Source: Cryptomeria japonica
Lineage: Eukaryota; Streptophyta; Pinopsida; Cupressales; Cupressaceae
Length of the DNA stretch: 64,000 nucleotides
Assembly: GCF_030272615.1 (NCBI RefSeq)
Contig: NC_081414.1
Coordinates: 769,983,653 to 770,047,652, forward strand
Direction of reading: 5' to 3'
The notes under the pieces are model-generated. The model was not told the origin of the DNA and did no database searches. It saw nothing but the letters and a program-made list of their open reading frames with translations. A program made the translations under genes and the position numbers. Below, piece after piece: positions 45,827-57,269 of this stretch. Positions within the stretch are counted from its first letter, which is position 1. Every line of letters begins with the position of its first letter.

Positions 45827-47915
45827 CTAGTATGTAGAACCTTTCGTGAGACCACATCCCATCGTGGATGTTGGTATTGTCCCGACTTTGTCTATGCCTT
45901 CTGCAAAGATGATGCCTATTCCCATAAACAAATGGGCCTCCAAATGGCAATGGTAAAGCCATGCACCAGGATTATCCGCTACAAACCGTACAGCCGTATG
46001 GAAAGAAGGGCACTGTGTTACGAAGGGGAGGATTGACAAGGTTGAATGTTTGGGGATCCTTCCGAGGGTCGAATGCGCCCTCTCCGTAGCCAAGAATCCA
46101 GAAGTCGTGGCCATGCATATGCCATGGATGGACCTCGGAGTGATTGGGAAAGAGAGTATTGGCGTTCTGCAGAATCACATCCACGACGGAGCTCAAATTG
46201 AAGACGTAGGCGCCATTCCCTGCTTTGGCGTTGGTGTTGGGAGGAGGAAGGAAAATGTTGTAGCTGGTAGCGTCGTAGCTTTCGGGTGGCGGGGCAGTGT
46301 CGTAGGCACCCTTGATATTGTATTTCGTGGCGGCCAAGTAGGGAGTGGGAGGAGGCAGGAGCGAAATGTTATTGATCGCCCATTTTATGGCCCCATTTAT
46401 GTAGTTCTGTGTGTTGAGTAAGAGCAGCTGCCTGTCTGATCGCAGAGGAGGAGCCTTCTCCACTCTTTTTAGCGCCACATATTTTTTGGCCAGATCTTTG
46501 CTGTAGGTAGAGTCGTTCCACGGCGGGGCTTGAGGGAGGCGCACCAACGGGGAGCTTCATGGAGGGGTTGGGAACATAGTTGAGGATCGACACTCCCGAG
46601 GTCGTCATAGGCACCCTGCTTCTCACGTTCACTCCTGCCCAGTAGTTGCGAGAAGGGTCCTGGTTTGCTCTCAGCAGAACGGAATATGATTCTCCAGAAT
46701 ACACGTCCAGGTTGTCCACCTCAACGGGTTCCACATAATGCCCGTCTGCCTCCACAACCGTCATCTTGTGACCCTGTAATTGTACCATTCACCATCATCA
46801 TCATCATCATATTCAAACGCAGGTGATCATGTCGATGGATGAGAAAGAGAAGAAGCAGAGAATGCTTTGTTTTACCTGAATGATGAAGTTGAGCGACGAC
46901 AAGGATGCCATGCTGGCAATGCGTAGACGGTACATGCTGCCGCTCTTCACTGGAAGAAGGGTGGGCGAGAATTGTGGATTGCTGGGGTTGCAATCTCCGC
47001 TGCCTGGCTTCGAGCAATCGAATTTTCCTTTTCCCTCCATTAGGAGAGACTTGCGTTTGTGGAAGTTAACTCAATTCAGCATAAGGGAGGATAAAATAAA
47101 ATGTCAAATGCGTAACTGAGAATAAGGTGCAGTTGAAATACACGAGGCTCCCCTATCCAGTGCATGGGGTGGGAAGAGAGACCATATGATTGCTCGTACA
47201 CGCTCTGGTGCCACTGCTCATTCAACAGTATTCTCAGGTCTCCATCGTAGGAGAAAGGTTCCTTCTCCGCCGCCTCCACTATCAACCATCCATACAGACC
47301 TGCCGTCCGCTGCAGCCCGTAGTGGCCATGATAGAAGTACGTACCCGGCTGCATTACATTTAATATTAATATCACCAAGCTGGGCCTTTAATTAACACTC
47401 AAAAACATTATTAAAACGAAAGCATTCTTATATACTGCTATACCATGTCTACAACAAAAGGTATAGTTGTAAGTCTCGCCGGCGAAGATGGGGCATTGCG
47501 ATACGTACGCCGTTCCGTCGTTCCATGGAGTTCCAATCTGCAAATTGGCTATTGTTAGCATTCACTGACTAGTACTGACATAATTTCCAAGAGATACGCT
47601 ACACACATTGTGTCGAACTTCGAAGCAGCTTACCTGTCGAATGCCATGCCAGTGAATGACCACGTTCTCTGCTGGCAATAGATTCTCCACTTCCACTACA
47701 ATGGTGTCTCCCGCTTGGGCTTTGATTGCCGGTCCTGGGTACTGCCCGTTAATGGCCATCACCGTCTCTTTCACACAGTCAGGTGACCACTCCAGGTAAT
47801 CTATCTTCCACTTATGGCTGTGCACTGAATGTGCTTCACTACCTCTCGCTGATATAAATAACATCACCTGCAATCCCATAAACACAAGCCATCCCATACC
47901 CAAATCCATATTCAA
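45827..47915 (-). pseudogene. Ascorbate oxidase (multicopper oxidase), five exons, three frameshifts
   Basis: Exons on the minus strand are 47915-47634, 47537-47444, 47348-47142, 47049-46876 and 46773-45827. All junctions have GT...AG and join in phase 0. The protein starts with a signal-peptide-like stretch (WLVFMGLQVMLFISARGSEA), then KWKIDYLEWSPDCVKETVMA. It has the four copper-ligand blocks [20 protein letters not shown] and [16 protein letters not shown] and KWAINNISLLPPPTPYL fit L-ascorbate oxidase rather than laccase. The enzyme is secreted to the wall and oxidises ascorbate with O2. About 568 codons is the normal family length. Breaks are one extra T in exon 2 (about 47456), a net one-base loss near 46540, and an 8-base loss near 45990 between GGC repeats, removing WTA before VRFVADNPG. 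The axial copper ligand Met is Ile. It is the only host gene in the window. The two single-base breaks could be sequencing errors; the 8-base loss is less likely to be. Confidence 0.85.
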
Positions 47916-49063
47916 TTTTCACGGTGTGGTCGATAGCTAATACCCCTTCCTTTAACTCACAGCAGCTCACTATTGACCACCCGCTTTCCTCATTCCTATT
48001 CATTCAAACCTCTCTCTCTTTTTATAGGCCTTGTAGAACTAACATGAGATATTTTCCAGCCACTCAAACTTTCAAGTTGAAGAACTTTTCGAACCTCCCA
48101 TGAATTACAGGCACTTGACTAGGAGAATCTTGCTCATGTGCCTGCCTTGTATTGGGCGTCTAACATTTCCAACTCTGCGCATCGATCCCCCTCTTTTGTC
48201 TCACCTACAAACAAACTGGAATCAATAATGCTTCGCCCACTTCAACAGCTCCCCCAGTGAATCGCTCCGTTTGTGCACTTCAAACCTTGACCCGCTAGCT
48301 GCTGCACTGGCTTCTTCAAACATTTTTCTTCTGTGTGGTTGTTCGCCATCTTGCCATGTGGCAGTCCGCACTGACCAGTTCCCACCATCCGCACACGAAG
48401 GTGTTGTCATGCCATCTGCCCTTTGCGATCACTCTTACTACTACCATCAAATTAATTGGTCCTGCTGAAATTTCCATGAAATTTATTTATTCCAAGCACC
48501 ACCAAACGTTACTTTTAGGAGACAATAAACCTTGGTCCCTACTTCCCTAATTCGCTGTTTCACTGCCATTCGCCAGCAATTCTTGACAAAAAAGTTTAAT
48601 CATGAAAGGAGTAATTGTAAACCGAGTTTATTTAGATTTATATGTTTAAATTGAGTGTTTTGAGAGATGATTGCGAGCGACTTACTTTCACACGAGAGGA
48701 TCCCCAATTAACAATCTCCAAGAGGAATTTGTGACTACTATTACTTTTAGGCAAAAAATCAATATCAAGATGAATAAATTGTTGCACCATAAAATTGAAA
48801 ATTTATGTCTTATTTTTAATGTTTAAGCTTTGTTTAAAGTCTATTATTTTTAACGTTTAAGCTTTGTTTTAAGTCTATTATTTTTAATTGATTAGAAAAT
48901 ACTAGACACAAAGATCCTCTAACACCCTAGTCAAGTAAAAGTCATGTTATTGTCCTTATATATTTTTCAAGCTTTTATTTTTTGATTGAGTTTTAATATT
49001 GCAAGGTATTGCAACTTCCTTATTTTCATTGCACTCACACATATTTCTTTTGATTATAATATT
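47916..49063 (-). promoter_or_regulatory. Upstream region of the ascorbate oxidase locus
   Basis: TATAAAAAG on the minus strand at 48018-48026 lies about 105 bp upstream of the ATG, next to a CT/GA-rich run. Beyond it 48100-48600 is richer in GC and shows no credible gene. 48600-49063 is AT-rich up to the LTR of element C. Confidence 0.5.
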
Positions 49064-50040
49064 TGTAGTCACATAAATCTGTCCATTTTAATTAAATGAA
49101 TATTCCGTATTTATTTGATTAAAAATCCACTAGCCATCAATTAATTAAATTAATATTTAATTAATTCATCCCCAAACATTCTTCTATTAATTAAATAAAT
49201 TATTCAATTTATTTTAATTAATTCATTAAATCAAATTTCAATCAATTAAATAAATAAAATCAATTTATTTAATTAAATCCCCTTTTCCTCTTTTAAATAA
49301 ATTAAATAAAACATTTATTTAAATCATTATCCCCACCCCACTTGCATTTTCCTACAAAAGCAACTTGCACACATTTATTGAAATAAATGAATTTTTATTT
49401 TAATAAAATCCTATTTTCCCTCACCCACCAAATCCACTTGCAAAATCTAATCCCCTTCTAGATTCTTCTAACCCCTTCCTAATTAGCCTAATCCCTCCCC
49501 TAAATATTGTCACATTCCTAAGCAAAATGGAGTCACTTCTCAAAGCCTAAAAATCTTTGATAACCATTAAAGGCTTTCAACCTTCAACCACTTAATTCCT
49601 CAAAGTCTTTGATAGCCATTAAAGGCTTCCAACTTTCAACCACTTAATCCCCCAAAGTCTCCAATAACCATTAATGGTTAACCCAAACCCTTCCACATGG
49701 TTAAAACATTTGTTTTGACTCAACCTCTACCCAACCCAAGGGTCTCATCAAGCCTTTAATGCTTTGACCATGATTATCTCTTAATCATTTGCACAAAGAT
49801 TTATCCTTGGATTAACTCTTAATCCAGTGGATAATCTTAATTTAGACTTGACCCTTAGCCTTTAGATAACCATGAAGTCTTCTCAGGCCTTTAATGCCTC
49901 CAACATCTTCTCTCAACCCAATCCTGTGTTGACACTTGTCACCATTTCATTGGTGCAAATTGTGCACATGGATCCCCAACTTTCAAGCTTGACCCTTGAT
50001 TAAACCCTTCAATCCTGGCCATTCATTGCTCCATTTTTCC

Positions 50041-50048
50041 TATAAATA
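50041..50048 (+). promoter_or_regulatory. TATA box of the element C LTR
   Basis: TATAAATA in CCTATAAATAGAGCCC is a textbook plant core promoter. Transcription would start near 50075. Confidence 0.75.
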
Positions 50049-50075
50049 GAGCCCATTCCTTCATAATCTAGATCC

Positions 50076-50211
50076 TAAAAACTTGTATGCATTTAAGCTA
50101 TAGACATTTTTAGAGAGTATTTAGCATAGTATAACTAAAATCTTAAAAACTTGTATGCATTTAAGCTATAGACATTTTTAGAGAGTATTTAGCATAGTAT
50201 AACTAAAATCT
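50076..50211 (+). repeat. 68-bp tandem duplication in the element C LTR
   Basis: Two near-identical copies, 50076-50143 and 50144-50211, both containing ACTTGTATGCATTTAAGC and TTTAGCATAGTATAAC. Confidence 0.9.
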
Positions 50212-50579
50212 TGTCTTTTGGTAAAATCAATCATTTTAGCATCAATAGCATAGTATTTGGCTTTTTATTTCACATTTAGAGCTATACTACAATCTCAATC
50301 CTCCATAAGTATCCATAGTGCAAAAAGCTGCTGAGAGCTACACTATTTTGGAACTTGGAGAGGAGAGGAACAAGGGAGAAGGAGCTAAGGCCATGCTAAG
50401 AGGCAGTTGGAGATGCCTCATAATCTGTGTTTTTGTTTATTAGATAAATTAGCATGCTTTTTAGTGTCTCTCTTGGTATGCCTTTTTAGATTAATTTTTG
50501 ATTAACTAACACTAACGGTTTCATGTCTTTTGTGTTGTTGATCATAGACTAATCTTGTGCCATTTAGGAGGGCATCATT

Positions 50580-50603
50580 TGGTGAACCCGACGTGAATCG
50601 AAC
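50580..50603 (+). other. Primer-binding site of element C
   Basis: TGGTGAACCCGACGTG followed by AATCGAAC. In complement this reads a T-loop (GTTCGATTC), T-stem, acceptor arm and CCA, so about 24 bases of a tRNA 3' end could pair. The tRNA is not assigned. Confidence 0.75.
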
Positions 50604-50654
50604 CACCAAAAACAAATCCTTTTTTTTTAAAAACTAACATATTTGCTTGTTGAA

Positions 50655-50955
50655 AGTGCCACACAGGTCGTGCTTCGGCGCTATTGAACACGTTCTAGCA
50701 CTACCAACAATTTTCTTTTAGCGCTATTGTTTTTATAATAGCGCTATTGTAAAAGTTTCGGTGCTTTTGAAATTGTTTTAGCGCTTCTGTGATTATTCTG
50801 GCACTATTGAAACACTTCTAGCACTTTTGCCGTTCTGTCTGTTCTATTCTTTCAGCGCTACTATCTAAATTAGCGCTTCAGTTAAGCGCAGACTAGCACT
50901 ACTGTATAAAATAGTGCTTCTGTCAAAACACAGACTAGCGCTATTGCGACAGAGT
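50655..50955 (+). repeat. AGCGCTATTG motif array in the element C leader
   Basis: About fourteen degenerate copies of AGCGCTWYTG (TAGCGCTATTG, TAGCACTTTTG, TAGCGCTTCTG), spaced 15-30 bases, all on the sense strand. It sits at the same place as the GCGTCTGTG arrays of A and B but has a different motif. Confidence 0.72.
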
Positions 50956-51454
50956 GTTGTCCAAGTCACCTTGTAACCGAAAAATTGAATATCTTAGGCT
51001 TGTGGAAGCCCTCCTTTGGACATAAATTTTACTAACAAATTGTGGTTTTTGCAGGTTAAAACTAACCCCTAAAAATCATAAAATTTTCATTTTGGTGCTT
51101 TTAAAACTTGAACAAAATCAAATTTCCATTGTTTTCTAGTTAGGATTCATCTTTATTTTTGGTGCTTAAAATCAACAACACAAATTTGATTTCCTTGCAT
51201 CAATTCAGACCTAAAATTTACAATCCACACTTCAAAATTTTGGGCAAGTAAAAAAAACAAACCACTTGTTTTTGATTTTTTGCAAACAAATTTTACTTCA
51301 AGCAAACTTGTTTTCATTAAGTTGACTAGGATTTCCGAATTCTAGATTACAAAACACATTGTTTTTGAAGTTAAAAAGAACACCATGACTGTTGGAGCAA
51401 CATCTCCAAATAGTTAAATCACATTGCAATAATGGATTAAAAAGAACAAGTGTC

Positions 51455-51790
51455 TTTCATGTTTGGCACGCTTGTGCACAAAGGTCAGTCGAGTGGACCT
51501 ACCTCTAACACACACTATCCTCTCCCTTGGCTCTCGTGGTCCTAGGTGCAAGAGAAAAGTGTTAGTAATGCTCAAATTTTATCTTTTTAAGAGAGGCCTG
51601 CCAAGGGATCGATACTCTTGGGAACGACCTCGAGCGGTAAATCCTTCGAGCCGCTATAGAAATCAGGTGAGAGCGAAAGCTATAGCCTTGGGTATAGCTA
51701 TTCCTACAGTGTAACTAGCCGAAAGGACAAATGGGCCCCACCACCAGTTACAAGGCTCTTAAGTGAGTCACTGCAGAATGAACTTATGTC
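51455..51790 (+). other. Fold-prone GC-richer leader block of element C
   Basis: Several perfect short hairpins lie close together: CCAAG/CTTGG (about 51600), AGCGG/CCGCT (about 51633) and AGCTATA/TATAGCT (about 51680). The block interrupts AT-rich leader at a place comparable to 19605-19975 of B. No tRNA or rRNA match is apparent to me. Confidence 0.5.
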
Positions 51791-52308
51791 CAAAAACATC
51801 GAACATGACTAAACACCTTTAAGTAGTAGCCCACCTGTTCTATTAATTGAGGATATTTGAGATATAATTTAGTGCAAGAGCATAGATGGTTTTGCTCCCA
51901 AGATACTCACCATACATATTTCCTTCAGTAGAAACATAGCTTTTTGAAAAGTTACTTGTGGCTCGATAAAAGTGATGACTCCCCCATCATAGGGATCATC
52001 TATTTTGTTATGCTCGTGCAAGACTTAGTATATCACATCCTTACCTACCACAACGGGATTCATAAGGTATGTAGTACCAAAGTCGAAGAAATATCAAGAT
52101 GTGGGCTAAATTTATCACAACTAGCCATTTGACCTTAGGGAGAAAAAGTGTTTGAAGTGTGTTCATTTTAAAGACCTAGTGCAAATTGAGCCGACTTCAG
52201 GCTTTGGAAATACACCTTAAAATACATCTAAAGGAAGGGTCAAAAACAAGTCCAAGGATTGGGTTGATCTAGACCCATACTCATTTGTGCCTTTGAGGCA
52301 ACATTCTT

Positions 52309-52830
52309 GTGTTTGTGTGCTTGCTTTGTTTTCTTGTCAAAGAAAAATCAGAAAATCAATCCCAAAAACAAAGTATTCATCCAACATTTCTCAAAAACAA
52401 ACAAAATACCAAAAACAAAGCACAAACAACAAAGAGTCAAAATTTTATGACCATTCTTCACATCTTGCGAAAGAAGAAGTGTCATCAGAATATCACCTTG
52501 AAAAGAAGACCATTAAGCTCAAAGGCTTTGATCAAAAGAAGAAAGTTCTTCTATCTAAATAGACAAATCTTTGTCTCACATAGAGTCTTTCTACATCTCA
52601 TGCGTCTATACCTTCAAGGTAAAACAAACGAGTTTGATTCAGAATCATTGAATCGTAGAGCTTTTATGCAATATAGAGCTCTGAGTTATCACAAAAATCA
52701 AGGAGGAAAGATTAATCCCAACTTCTTCCCAAACGTCTGCATCACCTACAACATAGCTCGAGAAGTGCCACCAACACCTGAAAGGGAAGAGATAGAGTTT
52801 GTCCCATTTGTAACACAAAGTTTTTATTAA
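52309..52830 (+). CDS. Possible leader ORF of element C (173 codons), unknown
   Basis: An open frame with no internal stop upstream of gag. Its C-terminal half (ESLNRRAFMQYRALSYHKN, PPTPEREEIEFVPFVTQSFY) looks more protein-like than its Lys/Gln/Ser-rich N-terminal half. Ogre-type Tat elements are known to have an ORF before gag. No counterpart is visible in A or B, so it may be chance. Confidence 0.25.
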   Translation: MFVCLLCFLVKEKSENQSQKQSIHPTFLKNKQNTKNKAQTTKSQNFMTILHILRKKKCHQNITLKRRPLSSKALIKRRKFFYLNRQIFVSHRVFLHLMRLYLQGKTNEFDSESLNRRAFMQYRALSYHKNQGGKINPNFFPNVCITYNIAREVPPTPEREEIEFVPFVTQSFY

Positions 52831-53281
52831 AGTTGAAAACAAAAACATCCATCATTTCATTCATACATCATTATTCCATCATCAATCCATCCCAAACTCT
52901 CAAAACATTAAGAGGTTCTTGTCCCAAGTTCTCTTTTAGATATTGCTTGAAATCAAACACATCACATCACTTTTTAGATTGTTTCTACATCTAGGATAAG
53001 CTCATCCTAAGAGACACATCTACGCAGGTTAAAACTAGTTCATGAGTGAATCCTCTCATTGCTAGGTAGTCAAAATTTGTAACACATCTCAGATTTCTCT
53101 ACACCTTATCACATCCAAACTCCTCAAACAAACAAGCAATTCAAAGAAGGAATTTCGGTTACATCTACCTTAAAGTGCTAGAGATCCACATACAACACAA
53201 ATCACCAATCATCAATCTTTCATTTCATCAATAAACTCATCATCATCTTCAATCAGCTTCAACAAAAACTTGTAAGCAAAA

Positions 53282-55060
53282 ATGGCTCAAACCCGATCAC
53301 GATCAAGGCAATGAGAAATAGAAATTGAGGAAGAATAAGACGAAAATCTCAATGAATTTCAAGAAGCACTTGGAGGAAATATAAATGATGAAAACCCAAG
53401 TACTCCCACTCCTTCAACAATCGAAAGGGTTCAGCATAACCCTCACTTTAACAGATTGTTTGATGAAATACTCAGGAGCAATGCGGATGTTCACTTTTTA
53501 AAACTCGCTCAAGAAGGAGCCAAACTCCCCTCTGACTTTGATCTTGCCCAATTAAGACAAGCATCAGAAAGACAAAGTTGCCATGAGGAGGAAAGTGGAA
53601 GAAATCACATCAGATATAACATTCCTTGAGGTAACCCACCACCTCCTCCTCCAAATGAAATGGAGATGTTGCGGCAACAAGTTGAGAATCTCACCCAACA
53701 ACTTCATAGTGGTGTTAAGACCAATCAATTTTCACTTAACGACATCTGTCCCTATCCGTTTGATAGAAATCTTTATATGCCACCCTTTCCACGAGGATTC
53801 GAAACACCCAAATTTGAAAAATATAGAGGAAAGGGGGATCCCCGTGATCATGTCTGAGAATTTCATTCCGCTTGTCTTGAAGTGGCATATGAAGACACAT
53901 ACCTAATGCGCCTTTTTCCCCAAAGCTTGGGAGGAACAACCACATCATGGTTTTCCCGACTACCAGGTGGCATTAGAACATTTGAGGAACTCATACAGAA
54001 GTTCCTATCTCACTACTCTTATAATATTGAACGCGACATCACCATGGCTGATCTGTGCAATACCAAACAAAACCAGGTGAACTATTCTCAGTATTCCTGC
54101 AATGATGGCGCCAAATGTCTAGCAGACGTTCTCTTCAGTTACCTGAACGAGAACTAGTGGAAATTTTCATTTCCAACTTAAACGAAGAAATGGAATTTCA
54201 CCTGGATGTCAAAGACACAGATTCTTTTAACGATATGATCACCAAGGGTTTAAAATGTGAAAGGGCACTCATCAAGAAAGGACTCATCAAAATATTTAAT
54301 GAACCAAAAGATGGTCCTCACCCGCGCTTCAATAGTGATAAACCAAACTTCTGGAACAAGAATAAGAATATCATCAACAATGGGGTTGTGGATGCTCGAA
54401 CTATCCAAAATGCACAACCTGTGGTTCAGTTTGCAGGACAAAATCCTCCACCTCAGAATAACACAAATGTTCCTTCCAATCAAGGTCGCATCACATCTCA
54501 TGATGAACCAAGACCTCGTCCACAAAAACAAAAACGCGCATACACTCCCTTAGGGGAACCCATTGAAACAGTGTTGCGACAACTCATTTCTCAGAATTTG
54601 ATCACTCTACCTAAGCTATCAAACTATGAGCCTCAGGTCAAACCGGGATGGTGGAGAGATACTGAACACTGTGAGTTCCATCAAGGAAGAGGACACAAGA
54701 CAAGTAATTGTCACTGATTGAAAGATCTTATTCAGGATCTTATTGATCGAGGAGAAATTGAAATTGAAGGACATGACCCAAAAACAACCAATAATGATCA
54801 TCTAATGTTCAAGAATCCACTTCCATCACAAGATCAAAGGGGTCCTTCCACTTCCCGGCGAGGCACTGATACCACTGATTATACGCAGGCTGCGTATAAC
54901 TACACTGTAAATCACCTATATGATGCCAGTGAACAAATTGCAACCATAACCTTCAAAAATCCCACCTCAAATTGCAATGTTGTTACACATCGTGGCAAGG
55001 TCACCATCAAGGCAGCTCCACAGGGCACCACCTCCATCCCAAAGCAGTACAATCTTGTGG
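53282..55060 (+). pseudogene. Element C gag
   Basis: It starts MAQTRSRSRQ. The gag core is FSLNDICPYPFDRNLYMPPF, PKFEKYRGKGDPRDH (about 53735-53860) and MRLFPQSLGGTTTSWFSRLP, continuing through LVEIFISNLNEEM. The knuckle CEFHQGRGHKTSNC is at about 54669-54712. Breaks are TGA at 53312, TAA near 53330, further stops near 53628 and 53855, a one-base loss near 54073 with TGA at 54094, and TGA at 54715. Most stops fit loss of CGA or CAA codons. Confidence 0.85.
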
Positions 55061-57269
55061 AACACTTAGATAAAATGCCTGCGCTTATATCCATTTTAGA
55101 GCTATTGCGCCTATTGCCATCTCATAAAACAATCTTGGATCAAGCACTCCAAGAGGCGTTAGTCCCCGCAAACCTGAATACGAACCAATTTCAAGCCATG
55201 GTTGGAACTCTAAAGTCATCACCTTGTCTCACTTTTTCCAAAAGTGACAACTCTTCCTTCCAACAACCTCATAATGCTTCGCTACACATTGAGGGCTTTA
55301 TCAACCAATACAGGATCAAGCGAGTCTTGGTAGATAATGGAGCAGGCCTAAACATTTGTACACTACAGTTGGTCACAGCATTGGGATATGCAATAGAATC
55401 AGTGGATCCTCGCAAGAAGATCACCATCAAGGCCTATGATGATGCAGAGCGTTCATCCAAAGGAGCTGTGGTACTACCAATCCGAGTCGGCCTTGTGGTA
55501 AAGCACATAATTTGTCAGGTTCTAGACCTTCCTCTGCCATATAATCTATTATTAGGGAGACCTTGGATACATGCCATGCAAGCTGTTCCATCTACCTACC
55601 ATCAATGTATCAAGTTCCCACATAACGGTACAGAGATCACAATCCTGGGCGATGCAAATCCTTTTGCGTATTGCCATAATATTAGCCATCAACCAGAAAT
55701 TACTGTTCCTAATAATAGGGAAGCCATTTCCTCCACATAATATGTAAGTCCTACCTCTCTTGCCAGTTCAAACACCCCTATACCCAAGCAAGAAAAGCTT
55801 AAGATGAAAGTAGCAGAGGAAGGTCTTGGAGAATACAACTTGAGTCAGCTTTTTTATGTGGGACAAATGCCCACTTCTCCTAGAACACATGGTAAACCAC
55901 AGCAGTTACTCCAGCAACCACTAATCATGCCTGCATGTGCCTTGACGCCTTTCATCCTTGGAAAGAGTCAAGAGGAAGAGACACAAGATGAGGACCTAGC
56001 GGAATGGATCTATAAAGATCCCATCACCACTGATAAACCACGAGTTACACTTCCTATGGAACAGTATGGCAAAGGCCTCCTCATTATGCAAAGAATGGGA
56101 TATGATGGTCAGAGTGCCTTGGGATATTGCAAACAAGGACGACATGAACCTCTGTTACCAGAATTCAAGCCCAAAGGTAATACCGGCCTAGGCTTTGAAA
56201 AAGAGATCCTTCCTAAACTCAGATTCAAAGGCAAACCCAGCAAACCATTTTGCCCACCTACTGCAAAGAGGACACCTTTCATAATCAAAGCACCATCAAA
56301 CACTATCCCCACTGCCCCATCGAGGCTCACAACCCCACCGCAACCGTCATCAATATCATTCATCCCACCAAACGGACCAGTAATCCCATCAGCAACACCA
56401 TTTGTAGCAACAACTGTATCAGAACCCGCAGCAGCATCTATGGCACCAGCCATTCCAACAGAAGCCACTAAATCAACACTGCCGATACTTCCAGTGACAA
56501 ATCCTTTAATCCCCATCACAGTTCCTGCAGCACCGATCACTACAAAGATACATAAACCAATCACACCTGTCGTGTTTAACTCCAAAGACATCCCAGTATG
56601 GTATAGCAATCGGATGCTGGAGAGTGATTCAGAGACCGACTCACATGAGTGGGAATTTGATTTTGTACAGCTTAACACTTCAGATGAGGAAGACACATCA
56701 CCACCTCTGCCACGCAAAGACATCCCTATTTACGGAGAAGTACAGATAAAGGCCACTTGGGTACCTGAGCTGGAAATATCTTCCACAGACCCTACGTCTC
56801 ATCCTATGCCTGATTCTGACGGGGAATGTACCATCAACAACCTTCACCACAATGTCTTAACCCTCACTGATACATCTCCTGCACTTAACCTAATCGATGA
56901 AGTAATGCCCATTATCCACCCTGAACTCATCGAATGGAACCAACCAAATCCCCCATGTCTTGACCTCTTCCAAAACGATGAGGCTATCATTGACTTTTTG
57001 GAATTAAGGGATAATCTACCAAGCGGGGATCACAAAGCTAGATTCGCCATTGAACTTAATAGCGCAACATACTTCAGGGTGGATGCCAAACCCTTCAGCT
57101 GCAAAAATATAACAATAAAACATGGATCTTCCAGTGAAAACCACACTGTGGCGCTGTTTGATCGGACAAAAGTAAAAAAAAAGAGTCTATCCAACGGTAA
57201 AAACCTCTCTGAGGTGCCTGAGGATGAAGGGTTTGACATTCTCCCTACTAGTACACAACAGGAATGATC
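55061..57269 (+). pseudogene. Element C protease, G-patch-like and Pro/Thr-rich linker
   Basis: Protease motif RVLVDNGAGLNICTL at about 55320-55365, with LPYNLLLGRPWIHAM at about 55535-55580. The DNG form is usual for Tat elements. A G-patch-like segment (YGKGLLIMQRMGYDGQSALG, then GLGFE) is at about 56065-56200. A long Ala/Pro/Thr/Ile-rich linker at 56220-56580 is absent from A and B. An acidic segment follows. Breaks are TAA 55738 and TGA 57265. Confidence 0.85.

Larger units (their letters stand above)
49064..50577 (+). repeat. 5' LTR of element C (about 1514 bp)
   Basis: It starts TGTAGTCACATAAATCTGTCC, which resembles the A/B start, and ends GGGCATCA before the primer site. AT palindromes fill 49080-49340. 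TATAAATA is at 50041-50048. A 68-bp tandem duplication lies at 50076-50211, just after the likely transcription start. The end is inferred from the primer site because the second LTR is not in the window. Confidence 0.75.

Noticed and set aside
46050-46421. 123-codon plus-strand ORF over the ascorbate oxidase exon 5
   Set aside because: Shadow of a conserved exon; the minus strand has the copper-ligand blocks.
45827-47915. Calling the gene a laccase
   Set aside because: Copper blocks are shared, but WSPDC, the KWAINN region and the C-terminal FAEG segment fit ascorbate oxidase better, and the gene has five exons with that family's lengths.
48222-48550. Short ORFs upstream of ascorbate oxidase
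   Set aside because: Under 75 codons, overlapping on both strands, no domain, no splice or promoter context.
51455-51790. tRNA or ribozyme in the C leader block
   Set aside because: No cloverleaf with a T-loop and anticodon, and no hammerhead core (CTGATGA with GAAA) could be laid out by eye.
56109-56723. 204-codon minus-strand ORF opposite protease linker of C
   Set aside because: Gly/Val/Ala-rich mirror of the Pro/Thr-rich linker in the real gag-pol frame.
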